From Nevskiaceae bacterium (lineage in GTDB: Bacteria > Pseudomonadota > Gammaproteobacteria > Steroidobacterales > Steroidobacteraceae): a DNA stretch of 14,110 nucleotides. The stretch covers positions 1-14,110 of the forward strand of contig JAITMN010000052.1 in the NCBI GenBank assembly GCA_031277355.1, in the 5' to 3' direction. Each line of letters begins with the position of its first letter. The first letter of the stretch is position 1. The position numbers and the translations under genes are program-made. The notes under the pieces are model-generated. The model was not told where the DNA came from. It saw only the letters and a program-made list of their open reading frames with translations, and did no database searches. Positions 7,871 to 13,982 of this stretch are shown here, piece by piece.

Positions 7871-8827
7871 TCAGGCAGTGGCAACGCGACGCGCCGTCAT
7901 TTCGACGGGGTCGAGCCAACCGCGATGGTCCGGCGTTGCGCCGGTGAATAAGCCAAAGAAAATCTTTTGCAGATTTTCGGTGATCGGGCCACGGCGTCCC
8001 GCGCCCACGGTGATGCGATCCACCGAGCGGATCGGCGTGATCTCGGCAGCCGTGCCGGTGAAGAACACCTCATCGGCCAGATACAGCATTTCACGCGGAA
8101 TCGCCGTTTCGCGCACTTCGTAACCAGCCTCGCGCGCAAGCTGGATCACCGTATCGCGCGTGATGCCGCCCAGCACCGAATGGGCAAAGCCCGGCGTGTG
8201 AATCACGCCATCGCGAATCACGAACAGGTTCTCGCCCGCGCCCTCGCTGACCGTGCCATCCGGCGCAAGACCAATGCCCTCGGCAAAGCCCAGCCGCTTG
8301 GCCTCCATGCTGATCAACTGGCTCGACAGATAATTGCCCGCCGCCTTCGCCAGCGCCGGCAGCGTATTGGGCGCAACGCGCTGCCAGGACGAGACGCAGA
8401 CGTCCACGCCCTCGGCCTCGCTGCCCGCGCCCAGATACTTGCCCCATTCCCAGGCCGCCACCGCCACATCCACCGGCGGGTCGATCTTCGGCGCAACGCC
8501 GATTTCGCCGTAGCCGCGAAAGGCCACCGGCCGCAGATACGCGCCGTTGTGCAGCCCATTCACCGCCACCACCTCGCGGCAGGCGGCGTTGATCTGCTCG
8601 GGCGAAAAGCCCACGTCGATGCGATAAATCTTCGCCGAGTCAAACAGCCGCCGCGTGTGGTCGCGCAGACGGAAGATCGCCACGCCCCCCGGCGTTGCAT
8701 ACGCGCGTACCCCCTCGAACACCGACGAGCCGTAGTGCAGCGCATGCGATAGCACATGCACCGTGGCCTTTTCCCAGGGAACCAGCTTGCCGTTGAACCA
8801 GATGAACTGCGTCGCGTTGATGGGCAT
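7871..8827 (-). CDS. ilvE: Branched-chain amino acid aminotransferase (class IV, PLP)
   Basis: IlvE transfers the amino group between glutamate and the branched-chain 2-keto acids, the last step for valine, isoleucine and leucine. The 318 residues match group-I bacterial BCATs. Seen are FIWFNGKLVPWEKATVHVLS (8-27), HYGSSVFEGVRAY (31-43), the PLP lysine Lys161 in LPALAKAAGNYLSS, SEGAGENLFVI (194-204) with Glu195, GITRDTVIQLA (221-231) and DEVFFTGTAAEITPI (252-266). The start at 8827 lies 21 bases after the ilvC stop. The gene sits between ilvC and leuC, so the operon joins the shared ilv steps directly to the leucine branch. Expression is presumably set by the ilvC promoter and leader terminator. 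Confidence 0.96.
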   Translation of the reverse strand: MPINATQFIWFNGKLVPWEKATVHVLSHALHYGSSVFEGVRAYATPGGVAIFRLRDHTRRLFDSAKIYRIDVGFSPEQINAACREVVAVNGLHNGAYLRPVAFRGYGEIGVAPKIDPPVDVAVAAWEWGKYLGAGSEAEGVDVCVSSWQRVAPNTLPALAKAAGNYLSSQLISMEAKRLGFAEGIGLAPDGTVSEGAGENLFVIRDGVIHTPGFAHSVLGGITRDTVIQLAREAGYEVRETAIPREMLYLADEVFFTGTAAEITPIRSVDRITVGAGRRGPITENLQKIFFGLFTGATPDHRGWLDPVEMTARRVATA

Positions 8828-8848
8828 GGCGTCTTCGTCCTTGAGTGC

Positions 8849-9841
8849 TTACGCGCGCTCGTCCTGCAACCAGGGCATGCGTTCGCGCAGCTTCGCGCCG
8901 ACCTTTTCGATCGGATGTTTCATGTCGGCCTTCATCAGTTTGTTGTACTTCTTCAGGCCCGTCTTGTTCTGCGAAATCCACTGCCGCGCAAACTTGCCGG
9001 TCTGGATTTCCTTCAGGATTTTCTTCATCTCGCGCTTGGTGGCGGCGTTGACCACGCGCGGACCGCGCGTCAGATCGCCCCACTTGGCCGTGGTGCTGAT
9101 GAAGCGATGCATCTTCGACAATCCGCCCTCATGCAGCAGATCGACGATCAGCTTCAGTTCGTGCAGCACTTCGTAGTAGGCCACTTCGGGCTGATAACCG
9201 GCCTCGACCAGCGTTTCATAACCCTTCACCACCAACTCCGTGGTGCCACCGCAGAGCACAGCCTGCTCACCGAACAGATCGGTTTCGGTTTCCTCCGCAA
9301 AGGTGGTCTTCAGCACGCCACCGCGCGTGCTGCCGATGCCATCGGCATAGGCCAGCGCCTTGGCAAAAGCCTCGCCGCTGGCGTCTTGTTCCACCGCAAT
9401 CAGCGCGGGCACGCCACGGCCCTGCTGATACTGCCGGCGCACCAGCCCGCCCGGACCCTTCGGCGCAATCAGCACCACGTCGAGGTCCTTGCGCGGCTTG
9501 ATCTGCGCGAAGTGAATGTTGAAACCATGCGCGAACAGCAGCGTTGCGCCCTGTTCCAGATCGCCCTTGATCTCGCGATACAGCGCTTTTTGCGTGGTGT
9601 CGGGCACCAGCATCGCCACGAGCTTGGCGCCCTTGACGGCTTCGGCCGGCGTTTTGACTTCCAGCCCGTCGCGCTTGGCCTGCTTGTAGCTCTCGCCCAT
9701 GCGCACGCCCACAACGACATCAAAACCGCTGTCTTTCAGGTTCAGCGCGTGCGCGCGGCCCTGACTGCCATAACCCAGGATGGCGATGCGCGCATTGCGC
9801 AGAGCCTTTTTGTCGACTTCTTTCGGTCCGTATAGACGCAT
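8849..9841 (-). CDS. ilvC: Ketol-acid reductoisomerase, class I
   Basis: IlvC performs the Mg2+-dependent alkyl shift and NAD(P)H reduction of acetolactate and acetohydroxybutyrate. The 330 residues place it in the short class I group. The Rossmann motif GYGSQG is at 23-28, and Arg47 and Ser51 (VGVRMGES) lie where NADPH-using enzymes contact the 2'-phosphate. Catalytic residues are visible: His105 (AHGFN), Lys128 (APKGPG), Asp188 and Glu192 (ETDLFGEQ), Glu224 and Glu228 (YYEVLHELK), and Ser249. The segment after Ser249 reads STTAKWG where many family members have a form like SNTAEYG. The ATG at 9841 has ACGGAG upstream, about 11 bases away. It is the first gene of the minus-strand operon and is preceded by an intrinsic terminator ending 27 bases before its start. 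Confidence 0.97.
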   Translation of the reverse strand: MRLYGPKEVDKKALRNARIAILGYGSQGRAHALNLKDSGFDVVVGVRMGESYKQAKRDGLEVKTPAEAVKGAKLVAMLVPDTTQKALYREIKGDLEQGATLLFAHGFNIHFAQIKPRKDLDVVLIAPKGPGGLVRRQYQQGRGVPALIAVEQDASGEAFAKALAYADGIGSTRGGVLKTTFAEETETDLFGEQAVLCGGTTELVVKGYETLVEAGYQPEVAYYEVLHELKLIVDLLHEGGLSKMHRFISTTAKWGDLTRGPRVVNAATKREMKKILKEIQTGKFARQWISQNKTGLKKYNKLMKADMKHPIEKVGAKLRERMPWLQDERA

Positions 9842-9868
9842 AGATTCGAAAACTCCGTTCTATTGACG

Positions 9869-9904
9869 AAAAACCCCGCTAACCGGAAGGGCCGGTGCGG
9901 GGTT
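9869..9904 (-). terminator. Leader terminator (putative attenuator) of the ilvC-ilvE-leuCDB operon
   Basis: Read on the minus strand, AACCCCGC (9904-9897) pairs with GCGGGGTT (9879-9872) and ACCGG lies opposite CCGGT (9896-9892 with 9886-9882). The result is 13 base pairs with a two-base bulge and a 5-base loop, followed by a run of five Ts (9873-9869). It lies between the probable ilvC promoter and the ilvC start. Just upstream, minus-strand CGGTGC (9916-9911) can instead pair with GCACCG (9898-9893), which would break the terminator. No leader peptide rich in Leu, Ile or Val codons is visible, so the controlling signal is unknown. Confidence 0.75.
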
Positions 9905-9941
9905 GGGGCGGCACCGCCAAAGGCGTGTGTGTAAGCAGGGA

Positions 9942-9971
9942 ATGGGACCATACGCATCAATACCTTGTCAA
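9942..9971 (-). promoter_or_regulatory. Putative sigma-70 promoter for ilvC operon
   Basis: A perfect -35 hexamer TTGACA is present on the minus strand at 9971-9966. The best -10 candidate is TCCCAT at 9947-9942, 18 bases further on; it is a poor match, so an activator would probably be needed. Initiation near 9935 would give a leader of about 95 bases that contains the terminator hairpin at 9869-9904. Confidence 0.45.
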
Positions 9972-9992
9972 CGCGAAGTCGGCCTGTTCGCG

Positions 9993-9998
9993 TAGAAT
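9993..9998 (+). promoter_or_regulatory. Putative -10 element for ilvD
   Basis: TAGAAT at 9993-9998 matches the -10 consensus at five of six positions and would start a short leader of about 25 bases ahead of the ilvD ATG. The only fair -35 (TTGTCA, 9965-9970) is 22 bases away, too far for a normal promoter, so the assignment is weak. That -35 overlaps the divergent TTGACA of the ilvC promoter. Confidence 0.3.
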
Positions 9999-10028
9999 TT
10001 TCCCCACAAATCCGGTTGGAAGGATCAC

Positions 10029-11738
10029 ATGAGCCGCAGCAAAAACGCCAAGAGCAACCAGAACACCGCCAAGCCTGCCATCGACCCGCGCAGTCATTCG
10101 CGCCAGGTCGTTGATGGCCTGAAAAACACGCCGGCTCGCGCGATGCTGCGCGCGGTGGGTTTCGGCGACGCCGACTTCGCCAAGCCCCAGGTGGGCATTG
10201 CCTCCACCTGGTCGAACCTGACGCCCTGCAACATGCACATCGACGCACTGGCGCGTGAAGCCGCCGCCGGAGCCGATGCCTCAGGCGGCAAGGGTGTGCT
10301 GTTCAACACGATCACCGTTTCCGACGGCATTTCGATGGGTTCGCCCGGCATGCGCTATTCGCTGGTTTCCCGCGAAGTCATCGCCGATTCCATCGAAACC
10401 GTCGTCGGGGCTGAAGGCTTCGACGGCTTCGTCGCCATCGGTGGCTGCGACAAGAACATCCCCGCCTGCGCAATGGCCATCGCGCGGCTGAATCGCCCGG
10501 CGGTGTTCGTCTACGGCGGCACGATTCGCCCCGGCGAAGGTCATCGCGACATCATCTCGGTGTTCGAGGCCGTGGGCGGCTACGCCAGCGGCAAGGTCAG
10601 CGACGCCGAATTGCTGGAAGTGGAGCGCAAGTCCATTCCCGGCCCCGGCAGTTGCGGCGGCATGTACACGGCCAACACGATGGCTTCGGCCATCGAGGCG
10701 CTGGGTCTGTCGTTGCCCAATAGTTCGGCGCAGGAAGCCGTCGGCGACAACAAGCGCGGGGATTGCTTCCGCGCCGGCGAAGCGGTGGTGGCGCTGCTCA
10801 AAGCCGGCATCAAGCCCAGCCACATTCTCACGCGCAAAGCCTTCGAAAATGCGATCACCGTGATCATCGCGCTGGCCGGCTCCACCAATGCGGTGCTGCA
10901 TCTGCTGGCCATTGCGCATGAGGCCGACGTGAAGCTATCGCTGGCGGATTTCACGCGCATCGGCAAGCGTGTGCCGGTGCTGGCCGATCTGCGCCCCAGC
11001 GGCCGTTACCTGATGTCTGAATTGATCGCCATCGGCGGCATACAGCCGCTGATGAAGCGCCTGCTGGATCGCGGTCTGCTGCACGGCGACTGCCTCACCG
11101 TCACCGGCCGCACCGTTGCCGAAAATCTCGCCAGCGTGCGCGATTATCCTGCCAATCAAGACATCATCCAGCCCTTCGAATCGCCGATCAAAAAAGACAG
11201 CCATCTGGTTGTGCTGCACGGCAATCTGGCTCCGGAAGGCGCGGTGGCGAAATTGACCGGCAAGGAAGGGTTGTCGTTCACCGGCACGGCGCGCGTATTC
11301 GAAGGCGAAGAAAAAGCCACCGCAGCCATTCTGGCCGGCAAAGTAAAGGCCGGCGACGTGGTGGTGATTCGCGGTGAAGGCCCGGTTGGCGGTCCCGGCA
11401 TGCGGGAAATGCTCAGTCCCACCGGCGCGATCATGGGCCGCGGCCTGGGCAGCAGTGTGGCGCTGATCACCGACGGACGCTTCTCCGGCGGCAGTCATGG
11501 CTTCGTCGTTGGACATATCTGCCCGGAAAGCGCGCTGGGCGGCCCGTTGGCGTTATTGCGCAACGGTGATCGCATCACCATCGACGCCAAACGCAGGCTT
11601 ATGGAAGTGGCGCTATCGGCAGCGGAGTTGTCGCGTCGCCGCAAAACGTGGCGTGCGATGCGCCCTTATGCAACGCGCGGCGTGCTGGCCAAATACGCCC
11701 GCAGCGTGTCGAGCGCCAGTGGCGGCGCGGTCACTTGA
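10029..11738 (+). CDS. ilvD: Dihydroxy-acid dehydratase
   Basis: IlvD dehydrates 2,3-dihydroxyisovalerate and 2,3-dihydroxy-3-methylvalerate to the keto acids used for valine, leucine and isoleucine. The 569 residues match the IlvD/Edd family. Three cluster cysteines are visible: Cys67 (TPCNMH), Cys140 (GGCDKNIPAC) and Cys209 (GPGSCGGMYTANTM), the pattern of the [2Fe-2S] type. Asp141 and Lys142 follow Cys140 as expected for the Mg2+ site. TDGRFSGGSHGFVVGH (481-496) contains Ser486, the likely catalytic base. The ATG at 10029 has GGAAGGA at 10017-10023. The gene is transcribed away from ilvC across a 187-bp control region, so both arms of the pathway could be co-regulated there. A 190-bp gap separates it from tonB. 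Confidence 0.97.
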   Translation: MSRSKNAKSNQNTAKPAIDPRSHSRQVVDGLKNTPARAMLRAVGFGDADFAKPQVGIASTWSNLTPCNMHIDALAREAAAGADASGGKGVLFNTITVSDGISMGSPGMRYSLVSREVIADSIETVVGAEGFDGFVAIGGCDKNIPACAMAIARLNRPAVFVYGGTIRPGEGHRDIISVFEAVGGYASGKVSDAELLEVERKSIPGPGSCGGMYTANTMASAIEALGLSLPNSSAQEAVGDNKRGDCFRAGEAVVALLKAGIKPSHILTRKAFENAITVIIALAGSTNAVLHLLAIAHEADVKLSLADFTRIGKRVPVLADLRPSGRYLMSELIAIGGIQPLMKRLLDRGLLHGDCLTVTGRTVAENLASVRDYPANQDIIQPFESPIKKDSHLVVLHGNLAPEGAVAKLTGKEGLSFTGTARVFEGEEKATAAILAGKVKAGDVVVIRGEGPVGGPGMREMLSPTGAIMGRGLGSSVALITDGRFSGGSHGFVVGHICPESALGGPLALLRNGDRITIDAKRRLMEVALSAAELSRRRKTWRAMRPYATRGVLAKYARSVSSASGGAVT

Positions 11739-11741
11739 GGG

Positions 11742-11758
11742 GTGATGCCTTGCATCAC
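11742..11758 (+). other. Hairpin just after ilvD
   Basis: GTGATGC (11742-11748) and GCATCAC (11752-11758) form a perfect 7-bp stem with a 3-base loop, three bases past the ilvD stop. No T-run follows, so it may protect the 3' end of the ilvD mRNA rather than terminate it alone. No better terminator is seen between ilvD and tonB. Confidence 0.35.
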
Positions 11759-11784
11759 GTCATACCCAAATGCCGATTTGAGAC

Positions 11785-11813
11785 TTGTTCTGGAGCCAAT
11801 GCACAAGTAAATT
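11785..11813 (+). promoter_or_regulatory. Putative tonB promoter with overlapping inverted repeat
   Basis: TTGTTC (11785-11790) and TAAATT (11808-11813) are spaced by 17 bases, a plausible sigma-70 promoter with initiation near 11820 and a leader of about 110 bases. An exact inverted repeat, ACTTGT (11783-11788) and ACAAGT (11803-11808), overlaps both hexamers and could be an operator. It does not resemble the Fur consensus. Confidence 0.4.
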
Positions 11814-11879
11814 GTTCGTGGTACTTGCGAAGCAGCGCAAACGTAGTTAACTTGCGCCGCACACGGGAGTATCGGGGGG

Positions 11880-11897
11880 CGATGCCTGACAGCATCG
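11880..11897 (+). other. Hairpin in the tonB leader
   Basis: CGATGC (11880-11885) and GCATCG (11892-11897) form a 6-bp stem around a 6-base loop. A TTTT run follows at 11906-11909, eight bases later, so it is a poor terminator. It lies 31 bases before the tonB start and could affect translation or early termination. Confidence 0.3.
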
Positions 11898-11928
11898 GCC
11901 GGTCCTTTTAGCAAAGACGGTAAACGAC

Positions 11929-12558
11929 ATGGGCGTATATACAAACCAAGGTAGCTGGCTCTCGCGCCGTGGCGCGTTTCTCATCATCGTGGTGGCGTTT
12001 CAGGGCGTCCTGATCCTGGGGCTCAAGAGCGGCTTCGCGATGAAGATGAAGGCCGCCGTCGTCAACATCATTCAGGCCGACGTGATCAACGAGGTGCAGG
12101 AAGAAGAACTGCCGCCGCCGCCGCCGCCGCCGAAGATGGAACTGCCGCCGGTCGAGGTTCCGCCTCCGGTGGTCGACATCACCATTCCGGTCGATGCTCC
12201 GCCCACCACGGCGCTGAGCAACGTCACCGACAGACCCGTGCCGCCCGCGCCGCCGCCGCCTGCGCCGCCGCCGCCGCCGCCGCCGGAACAGTTGAAGTTG
12301 TCGCGAGCCAATCAACCCAACGTGGCCGATTACTACCCGCCGACGTCATCGCGTCTGGGCGAGGAGGGTCTGGTCAAAGTGAAAATCTGCGTGGGAACGA
12401 ATGGCCGTGTCAGCTCTGCTGAAGTGGCGGAATCTTCCGGCTTTCCGCGCTTGGACGACGCCGGCGTAAAGGTGGCGAAGCTGTATCGCTTCAATCCTGT
12501 CACGCGAGAAGTGTGCAATACGCTGCCCGTTCGATTCGAGCTGAAAGAAGGTCGGTAA
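11929..12558 (+). CDS. tonB: TonB energy-transducing protein
   Basis: TonB spans the periplasm and passes proton-motive energy from ExbB/ExbD to outer-membrane receptors. The 209-residue protein has a short cytoplasmic start, one membrane anchor (about residues 15-34) and a proline-rich spacer (about 62-119) with Pro7 runs at 62-68 and 113-119. The C-terminal TonB domain (about 130-207) includes YYPPTSSRLGEEGLVKVKI, VAESSGFPRLDDAGVKVAK and the final PVRFELKEGR. Cys154 and Cys196 lie in the periplasmic domain and could pair. The ATG at 11929 has only a weak ribosome site (AAGACGG, 11914-11920). exbB follows after 85 bp. The receptor and substrate served are not in the window. Confidence 0.95.
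   Translation: MGVYTNQGSWLSRRGAFLIIVVAFQGVLILGLKSGFAMKMKAAVVNIIQADVINEVQEEELPPPPPPPKMELPPVEVPPPVVDITIPVDAPPTTALSNVTDRPVPPAPPPPAPPPPPPPEQLKLSRANQPNVADYYPPTSSRLGEEGLVKVKICVGTNGRVSSAEVAESSGFPRLDDAGVKVAKLYRFNPVTREVCNTLPVRFELKEGR
12112..12132 (+). repeat. (CCG)7 triplet tract in tonB
   Basis: Seven uninterrupted CCG codons encode Pro62-Pro68. An identical (CCG)7 tract begins 153 bases downstream in the same codon phase. Such pure triplet runs can change length by slippage without shifting the frame. Confidence 0.9.
12265..12285 (+). repeat. Second (CCG)7 triplet tract in tonB
   Basis: Seven CCG codons encode Pro113-Pro119, identical to the tract at 12112-12132. The offset of 153 bases is 51 codons, so recombination between the two would remove most of the spacer and keep the reading frame. 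Confidence 0.9.
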
Positions 12559-12601
12559 CAACCACGGCTTGAAATCGGATCGATCAATCACCCTTTTCTT
12601 T

Positions 12602-12617
12602 CAACAGCCCGCTGTTG
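12602..12617 (+). other. Intercistronic hairpin between tonB and exbB
   Basis: CAACAG (12602-12607) and CTGTTG (12612-12617) form a 6-bp stem with the loop CCCG, in the 85-bp tonB-exbB gap. No T-run follows on either strand. It may set relative mRNA stability of tonB and exbB. Confidence 0.35.
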
Positions 12618-12643
12618 CGGGACCCTGGTAATCGAGGAAAAAA

Positions 12644-13468
12644 ATGAGAAGCAGACTGTTTGCGGCCGCACTGGCCCTGTTCACCGCCGCCCCCCTGATG
12701 GCACAGCAGGCCGAAGAAGCCGTTGCGACTGGCGCAGAGGAAAACCCGTATGGTCTTTCTGCGCTGATCAATCACGGTGACGCGGTCTCGTACACCGTGC
12801 TCGGCATTCTGCTGATCATGTCGCTGGGAACCTGGTACATCGTCTTCACGAAGCTCTGGGATCAATACCGCCTGGGCAAGTCGGTCAAGAACGTCGAAAA
12901 GACTTTCTGGGCTGCCTCCTCGGCGCGTGAAGGCGCTGATCGCCTGCCCAAGGACGACGACTTCCGCACCATCGCCGAGAGCGCGATTCGTGCCGCTCAG
13001 CACCACGAGGGCCGCCTGGGCGATCGCATCAGCCTGCGCGACTGGTTGGCCATGGCGCTGCAACGCGCGGTGGATGGCCTGAACAGCAAGCTGTCCGCAG
13101 GTCTGTCCTTCCTGGCCACCGTGGGTTCCACGGCGCCCTTCGTCGGACTGTTCGGTACGGTGTACGGCATTTTGAAGGCGCTGATCTCCATCGGCCTGTC
13201 GGGCCAGCCCTCCATCGACAAGGTGGCCGGTCCCGTGGGTGAGGCGCTGATCATGACCGCCATCGGTCTGGCCGTCGCGGTGCCTGCGGTGTTCGCCTAC
13301 AACATCCTGCTGCGTCGCAATGGCGCGATCCGCGATTCCATGCGCGAATTCACCGGCGACCTGGAAGCGAACCTGATCGGCGGCGTACGTCCGGAAATCA
13401 GCCACGGCGCGAAGCCCGCAGCTGCCAAGCCTGCCGCCGCCGCCGCTGCTCCGGCCGCGCGCAAGTAA
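12644..13468 (+). CDS. exbB: ExbB, MotA/TolQ/ExbB proton channel family protein
   Basis: ExbB forms the pentameric inner-membrane scaffold of the TonB motor. The 274-residue protein begins with a probable signal peptide: MRSR, hydrophobic residues to about 18, and a likely LMA/QQ cut after 20. The three expected membrane helices follow at about 49-69, 153-181 (LSFLATVGSTAPFVGLFGTV) and 198-222 (GEALIMTAIGLAVAVPAVFA). The large loop between helices 1 and 2 is cytoplasmic in this family. The C-terminus ends in an Ala/Pro/Lys tail (about 256-274). The ATG at 12644 has GAGGA about eight bases upstream. The downstream exbD follows after 53 bp and completes the complex. Confidence 0.95.
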   Translation: MRSRLFAAALALFTAAPLMAQQAEEAVATGAEENPYGLSALINHGDAVSYTVLGILLIMSLGTWYIVFTKLWDQYRLGKSVKNVEKTFWAASSAREGADRLPKDDDFRTIAESAIRAAQHHEGRLGDRISLRDWLAMALQRAVDGLNSKLSAGLSFLATVGSTAPFVGLFGTVYGILKALISIGLSGQPSIDKVAGPVGEALIMTAIGLAVAVPAVFAYNILLRRNGAIRDSMREFTGDLEANLIGGVRPEISHGAKPAAAKPAAAAAAPAARK

Positions 13469-13521
13469 GCACGGTCACTGGTCACTAGCACCCGTTTGAA
13501 GATCAATTTGAGGATCCGACC

Positions 13522-13956
13522 ATGTCGATGAGCGTACCCGGAGCCGGTGGTGGGGATGAGGATAAAGCCCTATCCGACATCAACACGACACCCCTGGTGG
13601 ACATCATGCTGGTGATGTTGATCATCTTCCTGATCACCATCCCGGTGGTGATTCCTTCGGTGAAGATCGAAATGCCGGAGCCGAGGAATATTCCGACGCA
13701 GACCAAGGTCGAGGACATCCAGATCTCGGTCGCGACGGATGGCAGCTTCTACTGGAACGGGCAGCGGGTGCCAGATCGCGCCAGATTGCTGGAGTTGGTG
13801 GCTATCGAAGCGCGCAAGGTGCCGCAGCCCGAGATTCACATCAAGGGTGATCGCAATGCGCGCTACGAGGCAGTTGCCCGCGTGATCTACACGGTGCAGC
13901 AGGGCGGCATCATCAAGGTGGGTTTTCTCACCGAGCCCAAGGCCGCCCTTAATTAA
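13522..13956 (+). CDS. exbD: ExbD, TonB-system biopolymer transport protein (first copy)
   Basis: ExbD sits inside the ExbB pentamer and carries the proton-responsive aspartate. The 144-residue protein has a short cytoplasmic start, the family hallmark DINTTPLVDIMLVMLIIFLI (19-38) with Asp27 at the start of the single membrane helix (about 26-45), and a periplasmic domain with VEDIQISVATDGSFYWNG and PEIHIKGDRNARYEAVARV. The ATG at 13522 is preceded by GAGGATC. A second exbD-like gene starts 27 bases after the stop, as in Xanthomonas-type tonB-exbB-exbD1-exbD2 clusters. Confidence 0.95.
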   Translation: MSMSVPGAGGGDEDKALSDINTTPLVDIMLVMLIIFLITIPVVIPSVKIEMPEPRNIPTQTKVEDIQISVATDGSFYWNGQRVPDRARLLELVAIEARKVPQPEIHIKGDRNARYEAVARVIYTVQQGGIIKVGFLTEPKAALN

Positions 13957-13982
13957 TCAGGCTTGAAAGCGAGATCCAAATC

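Noticed and set aside
6965..7951. Long plus-strand open frame opposite leuC and the end of ilvE
   Set aside because: Antisense shadow of clearly assigned genes, with His/Arg-rich low-complexity translation.
8756..9835. Long plus-strand open frame opposite ilvC
   Set aside because: It covers ilvC almost exactly in antisense and shows no domain features.
539..9915. The 10-mer GGGCGGCACC occurs in both the rnk leader terminator and the ilvC leader
   Set aside because: A 10-base match in a GC-rich 14-kb window is expected by chance, and the two copies play different parts in their structures.
9742..9957. Possible 71-residue leader peptide ahead of ilvC on the minus strand
   Set aside because: It is not rich in branched-chain codons, it runs through the terminator and into ilvC in another frame, and its ATG lies upstream of the predicted start site.
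12072..12311. Glycine-rich minus-strand open frame opposite tonB
   Set aside because: It is the reverse reading of the CCG proline tracts and has no independent coding support.
13473..13486. Tandem GGTCACT repeat just after exbB
   Set aside because: Only two 7-base copies with no associated structure; most likely a small duplication without function.
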